64,000 nt of DNA from an uncultured Prevotellaceae bacterium (GCA_902776475.1 CACYQD010000013.1:1-64000), one strand, 5' to 3'; shown: positions 9,806 through 17,721, counted from the stretch's first letter. The notes: a model not told the origin generated them from the letters alone. Program-made: numbers and translations.

Positions 9806-9839
9806 GTTGTATAAAATAGGTTGTTAGTTGTTTCAAGTA

Positions 9840-9868
9840 CAAAAATAGAAAAAATTTCACAATTACAA
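9840..9868 (-). promoter_or_regulatory. Promoter of the GH31-GH2 operon
   Basis: Read on the minus strand, a -33 TTG (9866-9868) and a -7 element TATTTTTG (9840-9847) are spaced by 18 bases, about 35 bases before the GH31 ATG. This fits the Bacteroidota promoter consensus. Confidence 0.65.
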
Positions 9869-9888
9869 GTCAAAAACGCGAAGAAAGA

Positions 9889-10902
9889 TTATTTCTTCAC
9901 GCTGCTGTCCCTGATTTTGAGGATCATCGGAACCACCTCCCGGTAGATTTTCTTGTCGCCGTTGATGTTTCTCAAGAGAAGTTCGCAGACTTTCATGCCC
10001 TGTTTTACGGCCTGGTCCATGATGGCAGACAATTTGGGTGTCACGAAAGCCGCAGAGTCACCGTCGGTGAACCCGATGATGGCCACGTCGTCCGGAATCT
10101 TGAGATCAAGGCTTTTGATGGCATCGAAGGCAGCATAAGTGACGATATCGTTGAAGGCCAGGATACCATCGGGAGGGTTCGGGCTCTTCAACATCTGGAT
10201 GGTGGCATTCCTCGCCGTGTCGAAATCAATCTTGCCGCAAGCCACGAGTTGCCGGTCGATGGGGATTTTGTTTTCCCTGAGCGCCTCCAGATAGCCATGT
10301 TTGCGTCGTATGACCATATCGAGGTGGTTGGGACCGCCGACGAAGGCAATCCTCTTGCATCCATTCTCGATCAAGTGCTGCGTGGCCTCTTGCGCCGCGA
10401 TGTCACCATTTGCCACGACCTGTGAGAAAAGTTCAGGCAGGCAGGTGCGTGCGAAGAACACGAGGGGTATGCCCATGTCATGGATTTCGATGAAATGAGA
10501 ATAATCGACCGTGTCCTGTGCGAGGCAAGCGATGATGCCCTCCACGTGCATGGAGATGAAATTGTCGATGGCCAGTTTTTCTCTCTCGTGGTTCTCATGG
10601 CTGTTGGAACTGAAAACCGAATAGCCTTTTGACATGGCATATTCCTCTATACCGTCGAGCACAGCTGCGAAATAATGCGTGACGAGGTTGGGCACGACGA
10701 CGCCGATGACCCGGGGAGCCTCTTTTCTGAGACTTTGTGCGAACGGGTTCGGCCTATAGTTGTATTTCTTGGCCAAGGCCTTCACTTTCTCCTTCATTTC
10801 CTCCCCTACTTCATGGCTACCGCGCAATGCTCTTGAAACCGTCGCAATGGAAACGCCAAGTTCATCAGCCAAGTCTTTCAGGGATACTCTGCGTTTTTTC
10901 AT
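9889..10902 (-). CDS. LacI-family transcriptional regulator
   Basis: A 337-residue repressor-type protein. The N-terminal helix-turn-helix (residues 4-25, LADELGVSIATVSRALRG) is a textbook LacI domain. It is followed by the hinge helix and a periplasmic-binding-protein-like sugar-sensing domain (from about 62, RVIGVVVPNL). It lies directly upstream of the GH31-GH2 operon on the same strand, so a xylose- or galactose-containing sugar is the likely effector. A CG-centred palindrome upstream of its own promoter (10989-11002) is a good candidate operator and suggests autoregulation. No matching palindrome was seen at the GH31 promoter. Confidence 0.92.
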   Translation of the reverse strand: MKKRRVSLKDLADELGVSIATVSRALRGSHEVGEEMKEKVKALAKKYNYRPNPFAQSLRKEAPRVIGVVVPNLVTHYFAAVLDGIEEYAMSKGYSVFSSNSHENHEREKLAIDNFISMHVEGIIACLAQDTVDYSHFIEIHDMGIPLVFFARTCLPELFSQVVANGDIAAQEATQHLIENGCKRIAFVGGPNHLDMVIRRKHGYLEALRENKIPIDRQLVACGKIDFDTARNATIQMLKSPNPPDGILAFNDIVTYAAFDAIKSLDLKIPDDVAIIGFTDGDSAAFVTPKLSAIMDQAVKQGMKVCELLLRNINGDKKIYREVVPMILKIRDSSVKK

Positions 10903-10962
10903 ATCATGTCAATTAATCAACAGAATTATTCAGCACTTTTGAAAAATGATGCAAGCTGAAGG

Positions 10963-10970
10963 CAAAGGTA
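10963..10970 (-). promoter_or_regulatory. -7 element of lacI-type gene
   Basis: The minus strand reads TACCTTTG (consensus TAnnTTTG), about 60 bases before the ATG at 10902. Confidence 0.6.
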
Positions 10971-10988
10971 ATCATTTTAATTCATTTC

Positions 10989-11002
10989 CGCAAACGTTTA
11001 CG
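10989..11002. promoter_or_regulatory. Candidate LacI-family operator
   Basis: CGCAAACGTTTACG is a 14-bp palindrome with one mismatched pair, centred on CG as is usual for LacI-family sites. It lies just upstream of the lacI -7 element, at about the -33 to -46 position, and 44 bp before a plus-strand -7 element. Confidence 0.6.
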
Positions 11003-11046
11003 TTATTTTTTTGCCCCTTAACTATATGATATTATGGAAAAAGCAC

Positions 11047-11054
11047 TAACTTTG
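11047..11054 (+). promoter_or_regulatory. -7 element of the candidate small RNA
   Basis: TAACTTTG matches TAnnTTTG. Transcription would start near 11061 and meet the hairpin terminator at 11111-11146. No -33 element at standard spacing was seen. Confidence 0.45.
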
Positions 11055-11060
11055 CACCAG

Positions 11061-11146
11061 GTTAGAATGAGTAATGAATAGTTGATAATAATTAAGTTAG
11101 CAAAATGAAGATGAAGGCTGTTGGGAAACAGCCTTCATTTTTTTGT
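11061..11146 (+). ncRNA. Candidate small RNA or terminated leader (~85 nt)
   Basis: A -7 element at 11047-11054 and a strong intrinsic terminator ending near 11146 define a transcript of about 85 bases with no meaningful reading frame (only a four-codon ATG...TAG). The downstream gene has its own promoter after the terminator, so this is more likely a separate small RNA than a leader. There is no direct evidence of expression, and it does not match any RNA family I recognise. Confidence 0.35.
11111..11146 (+). terminator. Intrinsic terminator
   Basis: Perfect 12-bp stem ATGAAGGCTGTT / AACAGCCTTCAT with loop GGGA, followed immediately by eight Ts in total. It acts in the plus direction; no gene precedes it on that strand. 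Confidence 0.8.
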
Positions 11147-11181
11147 TTTCTACGAAAACAAATGAAAATAGACAAGTTTTT

Positions 11182-11212
11182 TTTGCAATCTTCTATCTTT
11201 TTACTACTTTTG
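11182..11212 (+). promoter_or_regulatory. Promoter of the two-gene secreted-protein operon
   Basis: -33 TTTG (11182-11185), 19-base spacer, -7 TACTTTTG (11205-11212): a full match to the Bacteroidota sigma-ABfr consensus. The start site would be near 11219, which places the ATG at 11265 some 46 bases downstream. Confidence 0.75.
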
Positions 11213-11264
11213 CACAACAATTTTGTCAGAATCGAACATTATCGTCATCAACATTCTTATTCTA

Positions 11265-11657
11265 ATGAAAAAAGCAATCCTATCCTTCCTGCTCCTCTGC
11301 TGTATGACAGTGACACAGGCAGCCAGTTACAAATACCTTGTTGTCGAGAAGACCGACGGGACGCGGCACTCTATGGAAGCCAGCGGTCTGACCCTTATGT
11401 TCAGTGAGGGCAACCTCGTCGCCAGCGACGGCACGTCCATTGCCCTTGCCCAGCTCACGAAAATGTATTTCTCCGATGTAGACGCCATTGAAGAAATATT
11501 GTCCACTACACTTCAGGGCGGCCTCTCCGTCTATACCTTGTCGGGAGAGAAATCAGGCACATTCGATGGCGTCAATGAATTGAAGGCCCAGTTGCCCAAA
11601 GGCATCTACATCATCAAAGACCAACAAGGGAACACCGCAAAAATCCAGATCCGATGA
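11265..11657 (+). CDS. Small secreted protein, function unknown
   Basis: A 130-residue protein with a clear signal peptide (MKKAILSFLLLCCMTVTQA, cleavage near AQA-A-S type sites). The mature part carries two segments seen in many Prevotella secreted proteins: an N-terminal Y-K-Y-L-V-V-E-K-T-D-G-T strand with a M-Y-F-S-D-V motif, and a C-terminal stretch (V-Y-T-L-S-G ... KGIYIIKDQQGNTAKIQIR) resembling the type IX secretion C-terminal sorting domain. The ATG at 11265 was chosen because it begins the signal peptide and follows the promoter at 11182-11212; upstream in-frame TTG codons give no signal peptide. The stop overlaps the start of the next gene (ATGA), so the two are coupled. Surface location is inferred; no function is known. 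Confidence 0.75.
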   Translation: MKKAILSFLLLCCMTVTQAASYKYLVVEKTDGTRHSMEASGLTLMFSEGNLVASDGTSIALAQLTKMYFSDVDAIEEILSTTLQGGLSVYTLSGEKSGTFDGVNELKAQLPKGIYIIKDQQGNTAKIQIR

Positions 11658-13132
11658 AAAAAATCACGACACTCGCAGCCTTTATTCTCAGTATGCTGAC
11701 CGCCATGGGTCAGACCATGAACATCCATATCGGTCAAGTCACCTACTGCATTCCGGCCGAGCAAGCCGGCGAGATGGTTTTCCAGAACGGGCAAACCCTC
11801 ACTATCGGTTTGAAGACCTATGCATTGTCTGAAATCAGCAGCATCGGAATCGACAACAGCAGCGTGACCGACAACACCGTTGCCGTTGCCTACAGCGGCA
11901 ATACGGCAGAAGTGATGATCAGCGGCAACCTTGCCCCTTACCTCACGGCGAAAGTTAATGGCGGTCATGTGAGCGTGGTGGCGAGCAGCAATCTGGCCCA
12001 GGAAGTGACCTACACCCTGAGCGGCACCTCCGACAATGGTTCATTTTACATGGACGGCGACCATGCCATCACTCTGGTACTCAATGGTTTGAACCTCATC
12101 AATCCTGACAGTGCCGCCATCAACATCCAGGACGGGAAGAAGATTAACGTGCAGTTGGCAGACGGCACGGCCAACACTTTGGCCGACGGTTTGACAAATG
12201 TCGCCAATGACGACAGCGACGGCCACAAAGCCGCCTTCTACGTCGAGGGCCACACGTCATGGAGCGGCAGTGGTCATCTGACCCTTAAAGGCAATGTGAA
12301 GCACGCCTATTCCTCTGATGAATACACCCTGCTCAACGCCGGACTTGGCAGTATCACGGTAAGCAGTGCCATCAGCGACGGTTTCCATATCAGCCAGTAT
12401 TTTAACATGAAAGGCGGGACGGTCTGCATTGTGGCCGCCGGCGACGGAATCGATGTGGGCAAGAAGAAGACCGACAAGGAGAACAACGGCATGATGATCC
12501 TTGAAGGCGGAACACTGAATGTGACAACAAGCGGCCAGAGCACAAAAGCGCTGAAATGCGAGAGCGACCTCGTCGTGATAGGCGGAGACATCATCGCCAC
12601 GACATCCGGTGATGCCGTATATGAAGAATCAGAAGCCGACCTCTCCAGCTGCGCCGCCGCCAAGTGCGACGGTGAGATGACCATGAGCGGCGGTACGATG
12701 ACCCTCACCAGCACTGGAGCCGGCGGCAAGGGAATCAACGCCATCGGAGCCATCACCATCAATGGAGGCACACTGACGGTCGTCACGACGGGCAGTGTTC
12801 TTGAATACGGCACTCTCGACTCCAAGCCACAAGCCATCAAGAGCGACGCGAACATCATCCTGGCAGGCGGCACCATCCTCTCCTGTGCCTCAGCCGACAA
12901 GGGATCGGCCTTCAAGACCGACTTCCAGGTGCTCACCAACGGAGCCACAGTGATGGGAATCGGTGGAAAAGCCATCACTCCGGCCACCTCCTCCACCCAT
13001 GGCTACAAGAAATATACAGGAATAGCCGTGACAGGAGGTCAGACGCTGAGCTATGACGGAGTAACGTTCACCATTCCCAGCAACTACAGCAACTCCAGCG
13101 CCAAGGTCCTTGTGTCCTCGGCATCCATGTAA
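11654..13132 (+). CDS. Secreted Cthe_2159-like carbohydrate-binding protein
   Basis: A 492-residue protein with a signal peptide (residues 1-20). After a short N-terminal segment that resembles the preceding 130-residue protein (strand plus E-I-S-S-I-G-I-D), most of the chain matches the 'carbohydrate-binding domain-containing protein' (DUF4353) family typified by Cthe_2159. That family folds as a parallel beta-helix with bound calcium and binds cellulose or polygalacturonate. Repeated Gly/Asp-rich turns such as GGTLNVTTSG, GGTMTLTSTG and GGTLTVVTTG show the beta-helix rungs. It is translationally coupled to the gene before it. There is no catalytic motif, so binding rather than cleavage is expected. 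The 3' end is tandemly duplicated past the stop codon (see 13122-13173). Confidence 0.85.
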   Translation: MKKITTLAAFILSMLTAMGQTMNIHIGQVTYCIPAEQAGEMVFQNGQTLTIGLKTYALSEISSIGIDNSSVTDNTVAVAYSGNTAEVMISGNLAPYLTAKVNGGHVSVVASSNLAQEVTYTLSGTSDNGSFYMDGDHAITLVLNGLNLINPDSAAINIQDGKKINVQLADGTANTLADGLTNVANDDSDGHKAAFYVEGHTSWSGSGHLTLKGNVKHAYSSDEYTLLNAGLGSITVSSAISDGFHISQYFNMKGGTVCIVAAGDGIDVGKKKTDKENNGMMILEGGTLNVTTSGQSTKALKCESDLVVIGGDIIATTSGDAVYEESEADLSSCAAAKCDGEMTMSGGTMTLTSTGAGGKGINAIGAITINGGTLTVVTTGSVLEYGTLDSKPQAIKSDANIILAGGTILSCASADKGSAFKTDFQVLTNGATVMGIGGKAITPATSSTHGYKKYTGIAVTGGQTLSYDGVTFTIPSNYSNSSAKVLVSSASM

Positions 13133-13173
13133 TTTCTTTGTGAAAAACATCCATGTAGTTTCTTTGTAAAAAC
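13122..13173 (+). repeat. 26-bp tandem duplication at a gene end
   Basis: Two adjacent 26-base units (CATCCATGTAATTTCTTTGT... and CATCCATGTAGTTTCTTTGT...) differ at 3 positions. The first contains the TAA stop of the beta-helix gene; the second carries a TAG in the equivalent place. Confidence 0.85.
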
Positions 13174-13206
13174 AAAGCCCAGGGCGTTGCCCTGGGCTAT
13201 GTTTTT
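13172..13206. terminator. Bidirectional intrinsic terminator
   Basis: A 10-bp perfect stem AGCCCAGGGC / GCCCTGGGCT with loop GTT is flanked by an A-rich left side and a T-rich right side (ATGTTTTTAT). Read from the minus strand it also ends in a U-rich tail. It separates the convergent beta-helix and DUF5715 genes. Confidence 0.85.
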
Positions 13207-13267
13207 ATTGGCCTTTCAGACCGTCATAATAGCTGAAAATTGCAAATAGGTAGTGCATATCTTCACT

Positions 13268-13314
13268 TTGATATACCTCTATCTGACGGCTTGATATACC
13301 CTCTATCTGACTGT
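13268..13314 (-). repeat. 23/24-bp tandem duplication at the DUF5715 gene end
   Basis: Two adjacent units beginning TTGATATACC and sharing CTCTATCTGAC differ by one inserted C and the last bases. The unit at 13291-13314 contains the minus-strand TAG stop; the other lies just beyond it and repeats the last codons and the stop. Confidence 0.85.
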
Positions 13315-14130
13315 GACGTGGAAACAGCCCTGTTTCACCTCATATTTCACATAGCACCTTCCCTCCTCACGCAAATCGCGGAGCACTTCGCTGAGCACCC
13401 ATTTCAACGTATCGTTTCCCACCTCCCTCAGAGGTTTTCCATCGGGGTCGGAAACCGTCTTGTAGCGGTTGTATCCGATGTCGAAAGTGGTGCCATACAA
13501 GTGGCAGCTGTTCTCAGACACATTGTGGTTGACCTCTTTGAGTTTATCCAGGTCATTCTGGCTTCTCAGCACGCTGGTGACGACGAACTGATGGAAAGGC
13601 ACACGCTTGACATAGAGGCTGTCGAAGAAATTGCGCCCGATGTCATTGAGAAGCACCGCAGCACGAGGTACGAGGTAAGGGATGCTGCTTTTGAGTTTAT
13701 CGACCTGATAATACGGGCTTGCAGCCATATAGACCAGTTCACCCTTTCTCTCCTCCGCCTCTTCCCGGTTCATCACAGCCTGCACGCCATGCTGCATGGC
13801 CGCTGCGTACTGCACGTCGTTGGAGTCGGGGAAAGCCTTGCTATAGCTCAGGACCCCGATGATGGGATGCTTATCACCTTCAGAGATGGCTTCCGGCTGT
13901 GATGCAGCGGCCGTCAGGGGCAGGTTCTTGGATTCAGCCTTCACCTCCAACGTGGAATCCTCTTCAGCCGCCTTCTCCGCGAGAGAGTCGGTCTGTGCCG
14001 CACTCACCTGAGAAGTGTCACCCTTCTCATTGAGTGACCCCGCCACAGAAGGAAAGATGCATCTGACAAGAGCCAGAACCAAGACTATGCAGCCGAAACC
14101 CTTCAGGTAATCTTTCTTAGATATGATCAT
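13303..14130 (-). CDS. DUF5715 family protein, LAS-peptidase-like
   Basis: A 275-residue protein with an N-terminal membrane anchor or uncleaved signal (about 9-27) and a Ser/Glu-rich linker to about 85. The C-terminal domain matches what I recall as DUF5715 of Bacteroidales. It carries a pattern S-E-N-S-C-H-L-Y-G-T-T-F-D that fits the SxHxxGxxxD zinc motif of LAS (VanY/M15-type) peptidases, and a final C-F-H-V-T-V that could supply the last zinc ligand. A periplasmic cell-wall D,D- or L,D-peptidase role is therefore plausible but not established. It is divergent from phoH, with its own -7 element at 14185-14192. The last codons and stop are tandemly duplicated downstream. Confidence 0.75.
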   Translation of the reverse strand: MIISKKDYLKGFGCIVLVLALVRCIFPSVAGSLNEKGDTSQVSAAQTDSLAEKAAEEDSTLEVKAESKNLPLTAAASQPEAISEGDKHPIIGVLSYSKAFPDSNDVQYAAAMQHGVQAVMNREEAEERKGELVYMAASPYYQVDKLKSSIPYLVPRAAVLLNDIGRNFFDSLYVKRVPFHQFVVTSVLRSQNDLDKLKEVNHNVSENSCHLYGTTFDIGYNRYKTVSDPDGKPLREVGNDTLKWVLSEVLRDLREEGRCYVKYEVKQGCFHVTVR

Positions 14131-14184
14131 GCTTTTTCACACTTATACAAGTCCAGCCAGCAGGCTGAGACTTCCATTGGGATG

Positions 14185-14192
14185 CAAAGGTA
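14185..14192 (-). promoter_or_regulatory. -7 element of the DUF5715 gene
   Basis: The minus strand reads TACCTTTG, about 54 bases before the ATG at 14130. Confidence 0.55.
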
Positions 14193-14255
14193 AGGTTTTT
14201 TATTGAAACCACGCATTTTCTTCGGCCAAGAGCGTGATATTTCATGTTTTTTCCC

Positions 14256-14263
14256 TAATTTTG
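14256..14263 (+). promoter_or_regulatory. -7 element before phoH; decides its start
   Basis: TAATTTTG matches TAnnTTTG and would start transcription near 14269. It lies inside the longest possible phoH reading frame (TTG at 14203), which argues for a start codon further downstream. Confidence 0.65.
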
Positions 14264-14286
14264 CACACAAAATCAACATTGAAACA

Positions 14287-15258
14287 TTGATCGAGAAACA
14301 TATTGTACTGGAAGATATTGACCCCGTGGTATTCTACGGGATCAACAACGTGCACCTTCAGATGGTGAAATCATTGTTCCCCAAGTTGCGCATCGTAGCC
14401 AGGGGCAATGTCATCAAAGTGCTTGGCGACGACGACGAGACCGAGCGTTTTGAGGAGAACATCGAGACCATGCGGAAGCATGTGGAGCAGTTCAACACCA
14501 TCAACGACGAGGACATCCTCGACATCGTCAAAGGCCGCAAGACCAAAGCCGAGAGTGTGAAGGACGTGCTGGTGTACAGCATATCGGGCCGTCCCATCAA
14601 GAGCCGCAGTGAGAACCAGCAGCACCTGATCGACGAGTTCGACCGTTGTGACATGGTGTTCGCCGAGGGTCCTGCCGGTACGGGCAAGACCTATCTGAGC
14701 ATCGCCCTGGCCGTGAAAGCCCTCAAGGAGAAGAGCGCGAAGAAGATCATCCTGAGCCGTCCCGCCGTGGAAGCCGGTGAGAAGCTTGGCTTTCTACCCG
14801 GTGACATGAAGGACAAGATCGACCCCTATCTCCAGCCCCTGTATGACGCGCTGGAAGACATGATACCACCCGCCAAGTTGCAGGACATGATGGAGAAGCG
14901 CATCATCCAGATCGCACCACTCGCCTTCATGCGCGGCCGTACGCTGAGCGATGCCGTCGTGATCCTCGACGAGGCCCAGAACACCACAGCCGCCCAGATC
15001 CGCATGTTTCTCACCCGAATGGGCTGGAACACGAAGATGATCATCACGGGCGACCTGACCCAGATCGACCTTCCCCGCGGTCAGAAGAGCGGGCTCTCTG
15101 AGGCCCTCTCCCTGCTGGAGGGCATCGAAGGCATCGGATTTGTCAGGATGGAGAAAAAGGACATTGTCCGCCACAAGCTCGTCACCCGCATTGTGAATGC
15201 CTATGAGCGGGCCGACCGAGAGAACAAAGCAACATCAACTCAAGAAAAGACGATATGA
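14287..15258 (+). CDS. phoH: PhoH family ATPase
   Basis: PhoH-like P-loop ATPase, 323 residues with the start proposed here. Walker A GPAGTGKT is at about 128-135 and Walker [10 protein letters not shown] at about 222-230. The N-terminal domain ([12 protein letters not shown]...) is the Bacteroidetes form. The biochemical role is uncertain; PhoH proteins are RNA-associated ATPases linked to phosphate or RNA metabolism. The frame has no ATG near its beginning. The longest form starts at a TTG (14203) that lies before the promoter, so the TTG at 14287, immediately before IEKHIVLED where homologues begin, is preferred. It heads an operon and overlaps purC by 4 bp (ATGA). Confidence 0.9.
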   Translation: MIEKHIVLEDIDPVVFYGINNVHLQMVKSLFPKLRIVARGNVIKVLGDDDETERFEENIETMRKHVEQFNTINDEDILDIVKGRKTKAESVKDVLVYSISGRPIKSRSENQQHLIDEFDRCDMVFAEGPAGTGKTYLSIALAVKALKEKSAKKIILSRPAVEAGEKLGFLPGDMKDKIDPYLQPLYDALEDMIPPAKLQDMMEKRIIQIAPLAFMRGRTLSDAVVILDEAQNTTAAQIRMFLTRMGWNTKMIITGDLTQIDLPRGQKSGLSEALSLLEGIEGIGFVRMEKKDIVRHKLVTRIVNAYERADRENKATSTQEKTI

Positions 15259-16208
15259 AAGCATTGACAAAAACAGATTTTCAGTTTGCAGGGCAAACCA
15301 GCGTGTATCACGGAAAAGTGCGAGACGTCTATACCATTGACGACGACCTGATGGTGATGGTGGCCACGGACCGCATCTCCGCCTTCGACGTGATTCTTCC
15401 CAAGGGCATTCCTTTCAAGGGACAGGTGCTCAACCAGATTGCCGCCGGTTTTCTCGACGCCACCTCTGACATCTGTCCGAATTGGAAATTGGGCACCCCC
15501 GACCCCATGGTCACCGTGGGTCTGAAATGCGAGGGATTCCGTGTGGAGATGATCATCCGCGGCATTCTGACCGGTTCTGCCTGGCGTGACTATAAGAAAG
15601 GCGTCCGCGAGATCTGCGGTGTCCGCCTGCCCGACGGCATGCATGAGAACGAGCGTTTTCCCGAACCCATCATCACTCCCACCACGAAAGCCGACGAAGG
15701 CCATGACCTGAATATCTCCCGCGAGGAGATCATCGCCCAGGGCATTGTGAGCGCCGCCGACTATGCCGTGATGGAAGACTACACCCGCAAGCTGTTTGCC
15801 CGCGGCCAGGAGATTGCCGCCCGCCGCGGTCTGATTCTTGTCGATACCAAATACGAGTTTGGCAAGCGTGACGGCAAGGTCTATCTCATCGATGAGATCC
15901 ACACCCCCGACAGCAGCCGTTATTTCTATGCAGAGGGATATGAGGAGAAACTGGCCAAGGGCGAGCCCCAGCGCCAGCTCTCGAAGGAGTTTGTGCGCCA
16001 ATGGCTCATCGAGCATGGTTTCATGAACGAGCCCGGCCAGCAGATGCCCGAGATCACCGATGCTTATGCAGAAAGCGTCAGTGCCCGTTACATCGAACTC
16101 TATGAGCAGATCACCGGTAAGCCGTTTGAGCGCTGTGTCACCGATGACGACCTTGCCCTCCGTATCGAGAAGAACGTGAACGACTACCTTGCCACACTGA
16201 AGAAATAG
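15255..16208 (+). CDS. purC: SAICAR synthetase (PurC)
   Basis: Phosphoribosylaminoimidazole-succinocarboxamide synthase, 317 residues, the longer form usual in Bacteroidetes and fungi. It joins aspartate to CAIR with ATP in purine synthesis. Recognisable parts are the N-terminal K-V-R-D-V-Y nucleotide loop, [10 protein letters not shown], the central [15 protein letters not shown] segment and the [10 protein letters not shown] motif of the active site. It overlaps phoH by 4 bp and is one base from menG, so it is co-transcribed. A second purine gene (purM) lies four genes on. Confidence 0.97.
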   Translation: MKALTKTDFQFAGQTSVYHGKVRDVYTIDDDLMVMVATDRISAFDVILPKGIPFKGQVLNQIAAGFLDATSDICPNWKLGTPDPMVTVGLKCEGFRVEMIIRGILTGSAWRDYKKGVREICGVRLPDGMHENERFPEPIITPTTKADEGHDLNISREEIIAQGIVSAADYAVMEDYTRKLFARGQEIAARRGLILVDTKYEFGKRDGKVYLIDEIHTPDSSRYFYAEGYEEKLAKGEPQRQLSKEFVRQWLIEHGFMNEPGQQMPEITDAYAESVSARYIELYEQITGKPFERCVTDDDLALRIEKNVNDYLATLKK

Positions 16209-16209
16209 G

Positions 16210-16944
16210 ATGTACGAGCAGGAGAAGATCAAGCCCTACCAGTCGTCCGCCGGCAAAGGAGAACAAGTGGAGCAGATGTTTGATGCCATCGCCTCGCGCT
16301 ATGACACACTCAACCACTGGATGTCGCTGGATATAGACAAGCGCTGGCGCCGGAAAGCCATCCAGCAGCTGGCGCCCTACCAGCCCAAGCACATTCTCGA
16401 CATCGCCACCGGCACAGGCGACTTTGCCATCCAGACCGCCCGGATGCTGCATCCCGACCGCCTTGTGGGAGCCGACATCTCGGAAGGCATGATGGAGATC
16501 GGACGGCAGAAAGTGGAGCGGCTGCATCTCTCCGACATCATCACCTTCGCCAAGGAAGACTGCACGAGTCTCACCTTCGCCGACGAGAGTTTTGACGCGG
16601 TGACCGCCGCCTTCGGCATCCGCAACTTCGCCGACCTCGACCGTGGCCTTCGTGAGATGTGCCGCGTACTTCGCCAAGGAGGACATCTGAGCATCGTGGA
16701 ACTGACCCACCCCATCCGATTCCCGATGAAGCAACTGTTCAAGTTCTACTCCCACACGATCCTCCCCGCCTACGGGAAGTTGATCTCCAAAGACGAGCGC
16801 GCCTATCGTTATCTGACGGCTACGATCGAAGCCTTTCCCCAAGGCGACCGCATGATGGGAATCCTCCAGAAAGCCGGTTTCAAGGAGACCTCCTTCAAGC
16901 GCATGACCTTCGGCATCTGCACAATGTATCTTGCGACCAAATAG
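16210..16944 (+). CDS. ubiE: Demethylmenaquinone methyltransferase (MenG/UbiE)
   Basis: SAM-dependent C-methyltransferase of 244 residues that performs the last step of menaquinone synthesis. The SAM-binding motif I ([12 protein letters not shown], about 58-69), the [11 protein letters not shown] segment, and the C-terminal [10 protein letters not shown] tail are all typical of UbiE/MenG. In an organism of this kind menaquinone, not ubiquinone, is the expected quinone, so the demethylmenaquinone activity is the relevant one. It begins one base after the purC stop. Confidence 0.95.
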   Translation: MYEQEKIKPYQSSAGKGEQVEQMFDAIASRYDTLNHWMSLDIDKRWRRKAIQQLAPYQPKHILDIATGTGDFAIQTARMLHPDRLVGADISEGMMEIGRQKVERLHLSDIITFAKEDCTSLTFADESFDAVTAAFGIRNFADLDRGLREMCRVLRQGGHLSIVELTHPIRFPMKQLFKFYSHTILPAYGKLISKDERAYRYLTATIEAFPQGDRMMGILQKAGFKETSFKRMTFGICTMYLATK

Positions 16945-16965
16945 AACCCAACAACAAGGACAGAC

Positions 16966-17721
16966 ATGGAAAAATACGGATTAATCGGCTACCCCCTTCG
17001 CCACTCGTTCTCCATCAGCTATTTCAACGAGAAATTCCAGAACGAGGGCATTGATGCGGAGTATGTGAATTTCGAGATTCCCCAGATTGACATGCTTCAG
17101 GAAGTCATCGCCTCCAACCCCGACCTGCGAGGCCTCAACGTGACGATTCCCTACAAGGAGAAAGTCATCAGCTATCTTGACCAGGTAACCCCTGAGGCCA
17201 GGGCCATCGGTGCCGTCAATGTCATCAGCGTCATCCACAAGGGGAAGAATGTCATCCTCAAAGGTTACAACAGTGATGTGATCGGTTTCACCAAGAGCAT
17301 CGAGCCGATGTTGGAGCCGTTTCACAAGAAAGCCTTGATCCTGGGTACCGGCGGAGCGTCGAAGGCCATCAACTACGGGCTGAAGTCACTGGGACTGGAG
17401 ACCGTTTTCGTCAGCCGTTACGAACGCCCCGGCACGATACAGTATGACAAGCTTACCGGCGATGACATCCAGGAATACAACGTCATCGTCAACTGCACCC
17501 CCTGCGGCATGTATCCCCATACCAACGAATGTCCGGCCCTGCCCTACGACGCCATGGACAGCCACACCCTGCTCTACGACCTGATCTACAACCCCGACGA
17601 GACCATGTTCATGCATGAGGGAGCCAAGCGCGGCGCCACCGTCGTGAACGGTCTGGAGATGTTGCTGCTGCAGGCCTTTGCCAGTTGGGAATTCTGGCAT
17701 GAGCAGGCAGACCAGCGATAG
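16966..17721 (+). CDS. aroE: Shikimate dehydrogenase (AroE)
   Basis: NADP-dependent shikimate 5-dehydrogenase, 251 residues, fourth step of the shikimate pathway for aromatic amino acids. The N-terminal GYPLRHSFS motif binds shikimate, and LNVTIPYKEKV carries the catalytic lysine. The Rossmann loop LGTGGASKAI binds the cofactor at about 128-137. The length is slightly short, as usual for the Bacteroidetes form. It follows menG by 21 bases in the phoH operon. Confidence 0.95.
   Translation: MEKYGLIGYPLRHSFSISYFNEKFQNEGIDAEYVNFEIPQIDMLQEVIASNPDLRGLNVTIPYKEKVISYLDQVTPEARAIGAVNVISVIHKGKNVILKGYNSDVIGFTKSIEPMLEPFHKKALILGTGGASKAINYGLKSLGLETVFVSRYERPGTIQYDKLTGDDIQEYNVIVNCTPCGMYPHTNECPALPYDAMDSHTLLYDLIYNPDETMFMHEGAKRGATVVNGLEMLLLQAFASWEFWHEQADQR

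Larger units (their letters stand above)
10903..11264. other. 362-bp gene-free regulatory region
   Basis: This gap between the divergent lacI and the 130-residue secreted-protein gene holds, left to right: the lacI promoter, a LacI-type palindrome, a plus-strand promoter, a hairpin terminator with a U-tract, and the promoter of the downstream gene. No convincing protein gene is present. Confidence 0.7.

Noticed and set aside
9806-9888. LacI operator at the GH31 promoter
   Set aside because: Only an AT-rich imperfect inverted repeat is present; no CG-centred palindrome like that at 10989-11002.
11105-11407. Possible 100-residue protein starting before the terminator at 11111-11146
   Set aside because: Its first codons are the terminator stem, and it then runs out of frame through the secreted-protein gene. 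No domain is seen.
15240-16232. 330-codon minus-strand frame opposite purC
   Set aside because: Antisense shadow of purC; no recognisable domain and no promoter on that strand.
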